59,618 bases of DNA from Rhodobacter sp. (GTDB lineage Bacteria; Pseudomonadota; Alphaproteobacteria; Rhodobacterales; Rhodobacteraceae). A program made the translations under genes and the position numbers. The stretch is taken from positions 1 to 59,618 of the forward strand of contig JAIXXB010000017.1 in NCBI GenBank assembly GCA_027490955.1, given 5' to 3'. Shown here in pieces: positions 16,643 through 24,386 of the stretch; the first letter of the stretch is position 1, and each line of letters begins with the position of its first letter. The notes beneath the pieces were generated by a model. It was not told the origin of the DNA, ran no database searches, and saw only the letters and a list, made by a program, of their open reading frames with translations.

Positions 16643-17797
16643 ATGGCCGCGCCAAAGATCATCCGTTTTGGAGTGATTGGGTGCGGCCTGATGGGCCGCG
16701 AATTTGCCAGCGCCATTGGACGTTGGATGCATCTGGCCAACCCAAAGGCGCGTCCCAGCATCATTGCGGTTTGTGATACCAACCCCGATCTGATGCGTTG
16801 GTTCGCAGATAACTTGGGCAGTGTCACCCAAACCACCACCGATTACCGCGCGCTTTTGGCAAACCCCGATATCGACGCCATCTACTGCGCCGTGCCCCAT
16901 GTGCTGCATGCGCAGTTTTACGTCGACATCATCCGTGCGGGCAAACATTTGCTGGGGGAAAAGCCCTTTGGCATGGACCGCGCGCAAAATGCAGCCATTG
17001 CGGCAGCCTTGGCGGAAAACCCCAAGGTCTTCGTGCGCTGCTCGTCCGAGATGCCCTTTTACCCCGGCGCGCAAAAGGTGATAAATCTGGCTCGCAGCGG
17101 CGAGATGGGCGATATCATCGAGGTCGAGGCAGGCTTTTTACACTCCTCCGATATCGATCCGAACAAAGTGATCAATTGGAAACGGATCGAGGCTGTGAAT
17201 GGCACCTATGGCTGTATGGGTGATTTGGGGATGCATGTATTGCACGTGCCCTTGCGCCTTGGTTGGCGGCCCAAAACGCTGCATGCGCAACTCAGCAAAC
17301 TGGTGCGCAGCCGACCCGATGGCAAAGGCCAAATGGTCGACTGCACCACATGGGACAATGCCACCATCTCGGCGCAGGTAGAAGGTGCAAACGGCGAATT
17401 TCCGATGGTTCTTAAAACGTGGCGCATTGCCCCGGGCGAGGCGAATACATGGTATATCCGCGTGCTTGGTATGCGCCAAAGCGCCTTTTTCACCACAAAA
17501 TCGCCGCGCCAATGGCAAAAGATGGTCTATAGCCCCGGCGGCGTGCAGGGCTGGACCACCGAAGATTTGGGCTATGATTCGGTTTTCCCAACGCTGACAG
17601 GCAAGATCTTTGAATTCGGGTTTACCGACGCGATCCAGCAAATGTGGGCTGCCTTTATTGACGAGTTGTGCGGCGGCGATGCCAATGGCTTTGCCTGCGC
17701 CACCCCGCAAGAGGCAGGCGCGCATCATGCCGTTTTGACGGCCGCGCTGACATCGGGCCGCGAAAACCGCGTGGTGCAGGTGGATTACGCAGGCTAA
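16643..17797 (+). CDS. Gfo/Idh/MocA-family NAD(P)-dependent oxidoreductase
   Basis: 384 aa from ATG 16643, immediately after the aldolase stop. Rossmann motif FGVIGCGLMGREFASA (about 8-23), EKPFG at about 112 (catalytic Lys of the family) and a C-terminal mixed-sheet domain. Family members oxidise or epimerise sugars and cyclitols (for example inositol dehydrogenase). A 577-codon open frame antisense to this gene and the next is a compositional shadow. Its place between aldolase and kinase points to oxidation of the sugar or cyclitol before phosphorylation. Confidence 0.9.
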   Translation: MAAPKIIRFGVIGCGLMGREFASAIGRWMHLANPKARPSIIAVCDTNPDLMRWFADNLGSVTQTTTDYRALLANPDIDAIYCAVPHVLHAQFYVDIIRAGKHLLGEKPFGMDRAQNAAIAAALAENPKVFVRCSSEMPFYPGAQKVINLARSGEMGDIIEVEAGFLHSSDIDPNKVINWKRIEAVNGTYGCMGDLGMHVLHVPLRLGWRPKTLHAQLSKLVRSRPDGKGQMVDCTTWDNATISAQVEGANGEFPMVLKTWRIAPGEANTWYIRVLGMRQSAFFTTKSPRQWQKMVYSPGGVQGWTTEDLGYDSVFPTLTGKIFEFGFTDAIQQMWAAFIDELCGGDANGFACATPQEAGAHHAVLTAALTSGRENRVVQVDYAG

Positions 17798-17839
17798 GTG
17801 TGGGCTGCTGCTGCGCAGGAGGCGAACAAAGGGGGGATC

Positions 17840-18844
17840 ATGGCAAAAGCAGGCATCATCTGCGCGGGCAATTGGATTGTCGACATCGTCCACACCGCGC
17901 CTTATTGGCCCAACAAGGGCGATTTGGTGCGGCTTTCGGGGCGGCAGATTGGCGTGGGCGGCGGTGCAGCCAATGTCATGACCAACCTGTCTTCGTTTGA
18001 GGTGGGCCTGCCAATTGCGGCGATTGGGGCGATTGGCCCTGAAGAAAATGGCGCAATCATCCGCGATCATTGCGCGCGCATTGGCGTGCCGACAGACCAT
18101 TTGGTGACAGTGCAGGGCAGCCTGACCGCCTATGACGAGGTGATGAATATCCCCGGTGATAGCCGCACCTTTTTCTATCACGGCGGGGCGAACGATCTGC
18201 TGGATGTTGGCCATGTGCCAGTGGATGATCTGGCCGCAAAGGGGTTCAAGATATTCTATCTGGGCTATCTGATGCTGCTGGGCGCGCTGGACCTGCGCAG
18301 GCCCGATGGCAGCACGGGGGCGGCTGACCTGCTTGCCCAAGTGCGGGCGGCGGGGATGATCACCTGCGTTGACATGGTCTCCGATGCCCACCCCGATTTT
18401 CGCGCCATTGTTGGCCCCGCCTTGCCGCATTGCGATTATTTGGTCATCAATGAAATCGAGGCTGGCCGCGCAGCAGGGCAAGAGGTGCGTGCAGCGGATG
18501 GGGCGCTGATACAGGGCAACCTGCACAAAGCTGCGCAGATCTTGCTGGACGATGTGCAGCGCGCCGTGATCATCCATGCACCAGAGGGCGCGCTGTGGGC
18601 CGCGCAAGATGCAGGGCCAATCTGGGTGCCCTCTGCACCCCTTGCCCCCGATTGGATTGTCAGCCCCGTCGGTGCAGGGGACGCGTTTTGCGCGGCAGTT
18701 CTCTACGGCATTCACGAAGATTGGCCGCCCATCCAAACGCTGCACATCGCGCATCTGGCGGCAAAGGCCTGTCTTGCTGGGGCCACGGCAACCGATGGGG
18801 TTCCCACACTTGCCGCGCTGATGGCACAGTATCACCAAATCTAA
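17840..18844 (+). CDS. PfkB/ribokinase-family carbohydrate kinase
   Basis: 334 aa from ATG 17840, with GGGGGG 3-8 nt upstream. An N-terminal ribokinase signature RQIGVGGGAANVMTNLSSF (about 46-64) and the C-terminal ATP/catalytic signature VSPVGAGDAFCAAVLYG (about 275-291, with the catalytic Asp) are intact. Expected to phosphorylate a ketose or a sugar-acid intermediate for the aldolase two genes upstream. Its Shine-Dalgarno box AGGGGGGATCATG is repeated before the next gene. Confidence 0.92.
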   Translation: MAKAGIICAGNWIVDIVHTAPYWPNKGDLVRLSGRQIGVGGGAANVMTNLSSFEVGLPIAAIGAIGPEENGAIIRDHCARIGVPTDHLVTVQGSLTAYDEVMNIPGDSRTFFYHGGANDLLDVGHVPVDDLAAKGFKIFYLGYLMLLGALDLRRPDGSTGAADLLAQVRAAGMITCVDMVSDAHPDFRAIVGPALPHCDYLVINEIEAGRAAGQEVRAADGALIQGNLHKAAQILLDDVQRAVIIHAPEGALWAAQDAGPIWVPSAPLAPDWIVSPVGAGDAFCAAVLYGIHEDWPPIQTLHIAHLAAKACLAGATATDGVPTLAALMAQYHQI

Positions 18845-18880
18845 ACAGGCGGGCGCGCAAAGACGCAGCAAGGGGGGATC

Positions 18881-19903
18881 ATGAAGGCCTTATTTCTAAA
18901 CGGCACCCGCAAAATCGCGGTGCAACAGGTGGCGCGGCCTGTGCCAAAGCCTGACGAAGTCTTGGTGCGGGTTGAAGCCTGCGGCATTTGCGGCACTGAC
19001 CGCCATTTGTTTTTGGGCGAGTTTCCATCCCACCCGCCTGTCACCCTTGGGCACGAGTTTTCGGGCGTGATCGAGGCCGTAGGGCAAGAGGTGACCGATT
19101 TGCAGGTTGGCATGCGCGTGACGGGTGATCCCAATATCGCCTGCGGGGCCTGTGATGCCTGCCACGCGGGCCGCGTGAACCTGTGCCACAACTTGCAGGC
19201 CATTGGCATTCACCGCCACGGCGGCTTTGCCGAATATGTGGCCATTCCCCGCAAACAGGCCTTTGCCCTGCCACTGTCGCTGGATCCGCTGCACGGCGCC
19301 TTTTGCGAACCGCTGGCCTGCTGCCTGCACGCGGTGGATTTGGCGGGGCTAAAGGCTGGCGCATCGGTGACAGTCATCGGGGGCGGGGTAATTGGGCTGT
19401 TGACGGTGCAACTGGCGCGGCTTGCAGGGGCCACGCGGGTGGCCTTGATCACCCGCAACCCAGCCAAGCGCGAATTGGCCGCCCGTCTGGGGGCAACCAC
19501 CTGCCTTGATCCAACCAGCGCAGAGGTGGAGGCATATATCCACCAAACAGGCGGGGCCGATGTGGTGTTTGAATGTGCAGGTCTGGCCAGCACTGTCGCA
19601 GGCGCACCGCGGCTTGCACGCCGCGGCGGGATGGTAGTGGTTCTGGGCGTGTTGCCACAGGGACAAAAGGTAGAAATCGAACCCTTTGACCTATTGTTCC
19701 GCGAGGTCAGCATGATCACATCCTTTCTGAACCCCTTCACCCATGCGCGCGCGGCAGACCTGATTGCAACAGGCGCAATACAGGTGGCCCCGCTGATCAC
19801 CCGCAGGCTGACGCTGGATCAGGCGGCAGATGTCATCGCCTCGCCCGCGCCAGATGGCGAAATCCGCGCACTTGTCGTGCCATCGCTTGCAAACGGGGCT
19901 TGA
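18881..19903 (+). CDS. Zinc-dependent medium-chain alcohol dehydrogenase (sorbitol dehydrogenase-like)
   Basis: 340 aa. Catalytic zinc region CGICGTDRHLF and LGHEFSGVIE (residues about 34-70), structural-zinc cysteines CGACDACHAGRVNLC (about 89-103) and Rossmann motif VIGGGVIGLL (about 164). NAD(P)-dependent oxidation of a polyol or sugar is expected. Its Shine-Dalgarno box is identical to that of the kinase gene 36 bp upstream, so the two are probably translated at matched rates in one operon. Confidence 0.92.
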   Translation: MKALFLNGTRKIAVQQVARPVPKPDEVLVRVEACGICGTDRHLFLGEFPSHPPVTLGHEFSGVIEAVGQEVTDLQVGMRVTGDPNIACGACDACHAGRVNLCHNLQAIGIHRHGGFAEYVAIPRKQAFALPLSLDPLHGAFCEPLACCLHAVDLAGLKAGASVTVIGGGVIGLLTVQLARLAGATRVALITRNPAKRELAARLGATTCLDPTSAEVEAYIHQTGGADVVFECAGLASTVAGAPRLARRGGMVVVLGVLPQGQKVEIEPFDLLFREVSMITSFLNPFTHARAADLIATGAIQVAPLITRRLTLDQAADVIASPAPDGEIRALVVPSLANGA

Positions 19904-19977
19904 CCAAGGGCGCAAAAATACTGCCAGTTATGGCAAAAGAAATTGGGCTGAATTCAGGCCCAGTATTGGGGGAAATC

Positions 19978-20964
19978 ATGCATTCACGGCTGTTCACGCA
20001 GGCAGGGCGGGCGGTGTCCGAAGTGGGCTTTGGCGCTTGGGCCATTGGTGGGTCTTGGGGCGATGTCACTGACGCCGATGCCAAGGCCGCGCTGCATGCC
20101 GCGCTGGACGCAGGCGTGGATTTTATCGACACCGCCGATGTGTATGGCGATGGGCGGTCTGAAATGCTGATTGCCGATGTGCTAAACGCCCGCTCTGGCC
20201 CGCGCCCCTTTGTGGCCACCAAGGCAGGCCGCCGCCTGTCGCCACATAACGCGGATGGCTATAATTACGCCAATATTGCGGGCTTTGTCGAAAGATCCTT
20301 GCGCAATCTGCAAACCGACTGTCTTGACCTTGTGCAACTGCATTGCCCCCCCACGGACGTGTATTACCGCGCCGAGGTTTTTGATGCGATGGACCGCTTG
20401 GTGGCGATGGGAAAAATCCGCCACTACGGCGTATCTGTTGAGAAGGTCGAAGAGGCGATCAAGGCTGTGGCCTTTCCTAATGTCGCCTCGGTACAGATCA
20501 TCTACAATATCTTCCGCCAGCGCCCAGAAGAAGTGTTCTTTCCCCTTGCCCGCGCCAAAGGCGTGGCGGTGATTGCCCGCGTACCACTGGCGTCGGGCCT
20601 GCTGACAGGCAAAATGAGCGCGTCCAGCCAATTTGCCGCAGACGATCACCGCGCCTTTAACCGCAATGGCGAGGCCTTTGATAAGGGCGAGACGTTTTCG
20701 GGTGTGCCTTACGATGTGGCGCTAGACGCAGTCGAGGCGGTGCGCCGCCTGATGCCCGCAGGCGTGGCGATGGCCCCTTTTGCCCTGCGCTGGATTTTGA
20801 TGGAGCAGGCCGTGACCACTGTCATTCCTGGGGCGAAAACTGCGGCGCAGGCGCAGATCAATGCCAGCGCCAGCGCGCTTGCCCCCCTTCCTGCCGAAGT
20901 GATGGCCGCTCTGCGCGAGATTTATGCCACCCGCATCGCGCCGCATGTCCATCACGCATGGTAA
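19978..20964 (+). CDS. Aldo/keto reductase (IolS/YhdN-like)
   Basis: 328 aa from ATG 19978 (GGGGGAAATC upstream). The catalytic tetrad is visible: Asp/Tyr in DFIDTADVYGDGRSE (about 44-58), Lys in FVATKAGRR (about 80) and His in LVQLHCPP (about 121). The C-terminal cofactor loop has TTVIPGAKTAAQ. The length and motifs fit AKR11/AKR13-type sugar or cyclitol reductases. There are 74 bp after the ADH stop and 17 bp before the ureohydrolase gene, so it is in the operon. Confidence 0.88.
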   Translation: MHSRLFTQAGRAVSEVGFGAWAIGGSWGDVTDADAKAALHAALDAGVDFIDTADVYGDGRSEMLIADVLNARSGPRPFVATKAGRRLSPHNADGYNYANIAGFVERSLRNLQTDCLDLVQLHCPPTDVYYRAEVFDAMDRLVAMGKIRHYGVSVEKVEEAIKAVAFPNVASVQIIYNIFRQRPEEVFFPLARAKGVAVIARVPLASGLLTGKMSASSQFAADDHRAFNRNGEAFDKGETFSGVPYDVALDAVEAVRRLMPAGVAMAPFALRWILMEQAVTTVIPGAKTAAQAQINASASALAPLPAEVMAALREIYATRIAPHVHHAW

Positions 20965-20981
20965 GGCTGGGGTAAAGCGCA

Positions 20982-21932
20982 ATGACATCTTCGTTCAATC
21001 AACCCCTTGGCGGCAATACGATGCCCCGCTTTGGCGGGCCTGCCACCATGATGCGCCTGCCCAGCGCAGAAACCGCCGCTGGGCTGGATGCGGCGTTTAT
21101 CGGCATTCCGATGGATATTGGCACCTCGAACAGGCCCGGAACGCGGCTTGGCCCGCGCCAAATACGCGATGAAAGCCGCATGATCCGCCCCTACAACATG
21201 GGCACAGGCGCGGCCCCGTTTGAACGGATGCAGGTGGCCGATATTGGCGATGTGCCGATCAACACCTTTGATCTGAAAAAATCCTGCGGCATTATCACCG
21301 AACATTATCGCGGCGTGCTGGCGTATCATACCATTCCCCTAACCTTGGGCGGCGATCATACGCTGACATGGCCCATTTTGCGCGCGATGCGCGATAAATA
21401 TGGCCCTGTGGCCCTGATCCATGTCGATGCCCATTCCGACACCAACGCGCATATGTTTGGCGAGGCCGAGGCCCACGGCACCCCTTTTCGCCGCGCTTGG
21501 GAAGATGGCTGTTTGCAAAATGACAAAGTGTTCCAAATTGGCCTGCGCGGCACGGGTTATGGGGCAGATGATTTCAACTGGGGCAGGGACAAGGGCTGGA
21601 CAGTGGTTCAGGCCGAAGAGTGCTGGCATAAATCGCTGCGGCCCCTGATGGAACAGGTGCGCGCCAAAATTGGCGATGCGCCCTGCTATCTGTCTTATGA
21701 CATCGACAGCCTTGATCCCGCCTTTGCACCTGGCACTGGCACAGTCGAGGCGGGCGGGCTAACCACCATTCAGGGCCTAGAGATTATTCGCGGCTGTGCG
21801 GGGCTTAACCTTGTGGGCTGCGATCTGGTCGAGGTGTCACCCCCCTATGACCCCACGGGCAACACCGCCATGATTGCGGCCAACTTCCTGTATGAGATGC
21901 TATGCGTTCTGCCAGATCGGCGAAGTGCCTAA
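20982..21932 (+). CDS. Agmatinase/guanidinobutyrase-type ureohydrolase
   Basis: 316 aa. Mn2+-binding motifs of the arginase superfamily are complete: GGDHTLTWP (about 124), HVDAHSDT (about 147, DxHxD) and YDIDSLDPAFAPGTGT (about 239-254). N-terminal PRFGGPATMMRLP and GTSNRPGTRLGPRQIR resemble guanidinopropionase/guanidinobutyrase more than E. coli SpeB. The reaction would be hydrolysis of a guanidino group to an amine plus urea. Its presence as the last gene of a sugar-catabolic operon is unusual and may define the substrate. The rhamnose genes converge 7 bp beyond its stop. Confidence 0.88.
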   Translation: MTSSFNQPLGGNTMPRFGGPATMMRLPSAETAAGLDAAFIGIPMDIGTSNRPGTRLGPRQIRDESRMIRPYNMGTGAAPFERMQVADIGDVPINTFDLKKSCGIITEHYRGVLAYHTIPLTLGGDHTLTWPILRAMRDKYGPVALIHVDAHSDTNAHMFGEAEAHGTPFRRAWEDGCLQNDKVFQIGLRGTGYGADDFNWGRDKGWTVVQAEECWHKSLRPLMEQVRAKIGDAPCYLSYDIDSLDPAFAPGTGTVEAGGLTTIQGLEIIRGCAGLNLVGCDLVEVSPPYDPTGNTAMIAANFLYEMLCVLPDRRSA

Positions 21933-21939
21933 GCGGGGG

Positions 21940-23187
21940 TTAGCCGCGATCGGCCACTTTGCTGGCATAGCTTGTTAAATCTTGCAACAATGCCGCCCCC
22001 ACGGGCATGTTATGACGCGCACAGAATTCAGCCCAGATTGCGGCAAAGGGCAGGTCTTTCGCCTCTTCGGCCCAGATCAGGCGCGCGGTGAAATCCATCG
22101 CCTCTTCGGCGGCAACCAGTTGCGCGCGCGGCAGCAGCAGGGCGCGCAGCAGCGCCTTTTGCATATTGCGCGTGCCAATCACCCAAGCCGCCGTGCGCGA
22201 GATCGTGGCATCGAAGAAATCCAATCCGATATGGGTGCGGGACAGCAAATCGCCAAACACCAATTCCTGCGCCATGGCCAAAAGATCATCGTTCAGCGTG
22301 ACAACATGGTCGCTGTCCCAGCGCACTGGACGCGAGACATGCAGCAGGATTTCGGGCACAGACAAAGCCACCGAAGACAGTTTATCGGCCACGCTTTCCG
22401 TGGGGTGGAAATGCCCCATGTCCAAACACAGCGCGATCTTCTTGCGCGTGGCATAGCCCAGATAAAATTCATGGCTGCCCACAGTCATGGATTCCACGCC
22501 AATGCCGAACAGTTTGGATTCCACCGCATCAATCAACTGCGCCTTTGGCAGGGGGGCGGCGAGCATGGCATCCAAACTCTGCTCCAGCCGTTTGCGCGCC
22601 GCCATGCGGGCCACTGGCGTGTCTTTCGATCCGTCAGGCACCCAGATGTTATTGACCGCCGCACTGCCCAAAGCCGCACCCATTTGCGCGGCAATTTCGC
22701 GGCAGCGTTTGCCATGTTCGATCCAAAAATCGCGGATGCCTTGGTTTGGGTGCGATAAGGTCAGGTTATCATCTGCATTTGCATGGGCAAAGAAAGTGGG
22801 GTTGAAATCCATTCCAATTCCCTGCCCCCGCGCCCAATCGACCCAAGACGCAAAATGGCGGTATTCAATCGCATCGCGGTCGGGTGTTTCAGGCGTGTCC
22901 ATATAGAACGCATGCAGATTTAGGCGGTGCTTGCCGGGAATACGGCCATAGGCATATTCCAAATCTGCGCGCAATTCGTTGGGCGTGCGCGCACGGCCCG
23001 GATAATTGCCCGTGGCCTGAATGCCCCCGCCCGAAGTGCCGCTTTTGCCCTCAAAGCCGCGCACATCATCGCCCTGCCAGCAATGCACCGAAATTGGGAT
23101 TGCGGCCAAGGCCGCCATCGCCTGTTCGGCATCAACGCCAAGGGCAGCAAACGCATCGCGGGCAGCGTCAAATGCGGGGTTGGTCAT
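21940..23187 (-). CDS. rhaA: L-rhamnose isomerase
   Basis: 415 aa, close to the 419 aa of E. coli RhaA and alignable along its length: VHCWQGDDV, GIQATGNYPG, AVESKLFGIGVES, LDMGHFHPTE, LLHVSRPVRWDSDHVV and GLDFFDATISR. It converts L-rhamnose to L-rhamnulose with a divalent metal in a TIM barrel. GGAGAGAG precedes the ATG. It is the last gene of the minus-strand operon rhaD - lldD-like - rhaA, divergent from rhaR and the transporter. Confidence 0.96.
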   Translation of the reverse strand: MTNPAFDAARDAFAALGVDAEQAMAALAAIPISVHCWQGDDVRGFEGKSGTSGGGIQATGNYPGRARTPNELRADLEYAYGRIPGKHRLNLHAFYMDTPETPDRDAIEYRHFASWVDWARGQGIGMDFNPTFFAHANADDNLTLSHPNQGIRDFWIEHGKRCREIAAQMGAALGSAAVNNIWVPDGSKDTPVARMAARKRLEQSLDAMLAAPLPKAQLIDAVESKLFGIGVESMTVGSHEFYLGYATRKKIALCLDMGHFHPTESVADKLSSVALSVPEILLHVSRPVRWDSDHVVTLNDDLLAMAQELVFGDLLSRTHIGLDFFDATISRTAAWVIGTRNMQKALLRALLLPRAQLVAAEEAMDFTARLIWAEEAKDLPFAAIWAEFCARHNMPVGAALLQDLTSYASKVADRG

Positions 23188-23211
23188 GGTCTCTCTCCCA
23201 GTTTTTCGCCC

Positions 23212-24360
23212 TTAGGGGCGGCGATAGCGGATATTGTCGCGGCCAAGGTCGGCAACCTTTGCCGCCCCCATCAGCCGCATGTCACGGATCACTTCATCGC
23301 GCAAAAGGCCGATCATCCGTTCAACCCCTGCCTGCCCAGCCGCCGCCAGCGGGAACAAATAGGCGCGGCCAATGCCCACTGCCTTTGCCCCCAGCGACAG
23401 CGCTTTGACAATATGCGTGCCGCGTTGAATGCCCGAATCCAGCATCACATCCACACGGCCCTGCACAGCATCGACCACCTCGGCCAGCCCATCGAACGTG
23501 GCGCGCGAGCCGTCCAATTGCCGCCCGCCGTGGTTCGACAAAACCACCCCTTGGCAGCCCAAATCGGCAGCGCGGCGCGCGTCATCGGGGTGGATCACAC
23601 CTTTCAGGCAAAACGGGCCGTTCCAATCGGCGATCATGCCCGCCAGATCATCCCAGTTCAGCGTGGGTTCCAGCATTTCGGTGAAATAGCGCCCAATCGA
23701 CACCGCCCCACCGCCCATATCGACATGACCATCCAATTGCGGCAGCGCGAATTTCTCGTGCAGCAGGTAATTGATCCCCCAGCGCGGCTTGATGGCAAAT
23801 TGCGCCATACCCGCCAGCGTCAGGCGGAAAGGAATGGAAAAACCTGTCCGCTTATCCCTTTCACGATTACCGCCTGTGATACTGTCCACAGTCAGCATCA
23901 TCACATCGACGCCCGCCGCCTTGGCGCGGGCCATCATGGCGCGGTTCAGCCCGCGATCTTTGTGGAAATAAAATTGATAGACCTGCGGGCCCGCGAATTT
24001 GCGCACCTCTTCCAAACTGGTCGTGCCAAGGGAGGACACACCAAACATCGTGCCAAACTTGCTGGCAGCCCCCGCAACCGCCCGTTCGCCCTGATGGTGG
24101 AACAGGCGTTGCAGCGCAGTGGGCGACAGGTAGAAGGGCAGCGCCAATTTTTGCCCCATGACTGTGACAGATGTATCCACCTCTGGCGTGCCGCGCAAAA
24201 CACGGGGCAGCAAATCTACATCTTCAAAGGCGGCAGTGTTGCGCCGATAGGTCGCCTCGTCATCTGCAGCGCCGTCGATGTAGTTGAAAATTGGACTGGG
24301 CAGGCGGCGCTGGGCCAGCGCACGGAAATCATGAAAATTGTGACAATCGGTCAGGCGCAT
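23212..24360 (-). CDS. lldD: FMN-dependent L-lactate dehydrogenase (LldD-type alpha-hydroxyacid oxidase)
   Basis: 382 aa. Flavoprotein TIM barrel of the glycolate oxidase/LldD family: FNYIDGAADDE at the N-terminus, active-site segment LSNHGGRQLDG with catalytic His (about 276), flavin-binding LKGV (about 251) and MLDSGIQRGTHIVKAL. Oxidises L-lactate to pyruvate at the membrane. It sits between rhaA and rhaD with gaps of 24-26 bp. This makes sense because the RhaD fusion partner yields L-lactate from lactaldehyde. AAAGGAAAC precedes the ATG. Confidence 0.88.
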   Translation of the reverse strand: MRLTDCHNFHDFRALAQRRLPSPIFNYIDGAADDEATYRRNTAAFEDVDLLPRVLRGTPEVDTSVTVMGQKLALPFYLSPTALQRLFHHQGERAVAGAASKFGTMFGVSSLGTTSLEEVRKFAGPQVYQFYFHKDRGLNRAMMARAKAAGVDVMMLTVDSITGGNRERDKRTGFSIPFRLTLAGMAQFAIKPRWGINYLLHEKFALPQLDGHVDMGGGAVSIGRYFTEMLEPTLNWDDLAGMIADWNGPFCLKGVIHPDDARRAADLGCQGVVLSNHGGRQLDGSRATFDGLAEVVDAVQGRVDVMLDSGIQRGTHIVKALSLGAKAVGIGRAYLFPLAAAGQAGVERMIGLLRDEVIRDMRLMGAAKVADLGRDNIRYRRP

Positions 24361-24386
24361 AGTGTTTCCTTTGGCAGGCCCAGAAA

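Noticed and set aside
15898-16839. 313-codon minus-strand open frame
   Set aside because: Antisense to the aldolase and the start of the Gfo/Idh gene; low-complexity shadow.
17138-18871. 577-codon minus-strand open frame
   Set aside because: Antisense to the Gfo/Idh and PfkB genes, Cys/His/Arg-rich with no family motifs, typical of a high-GC shadow.
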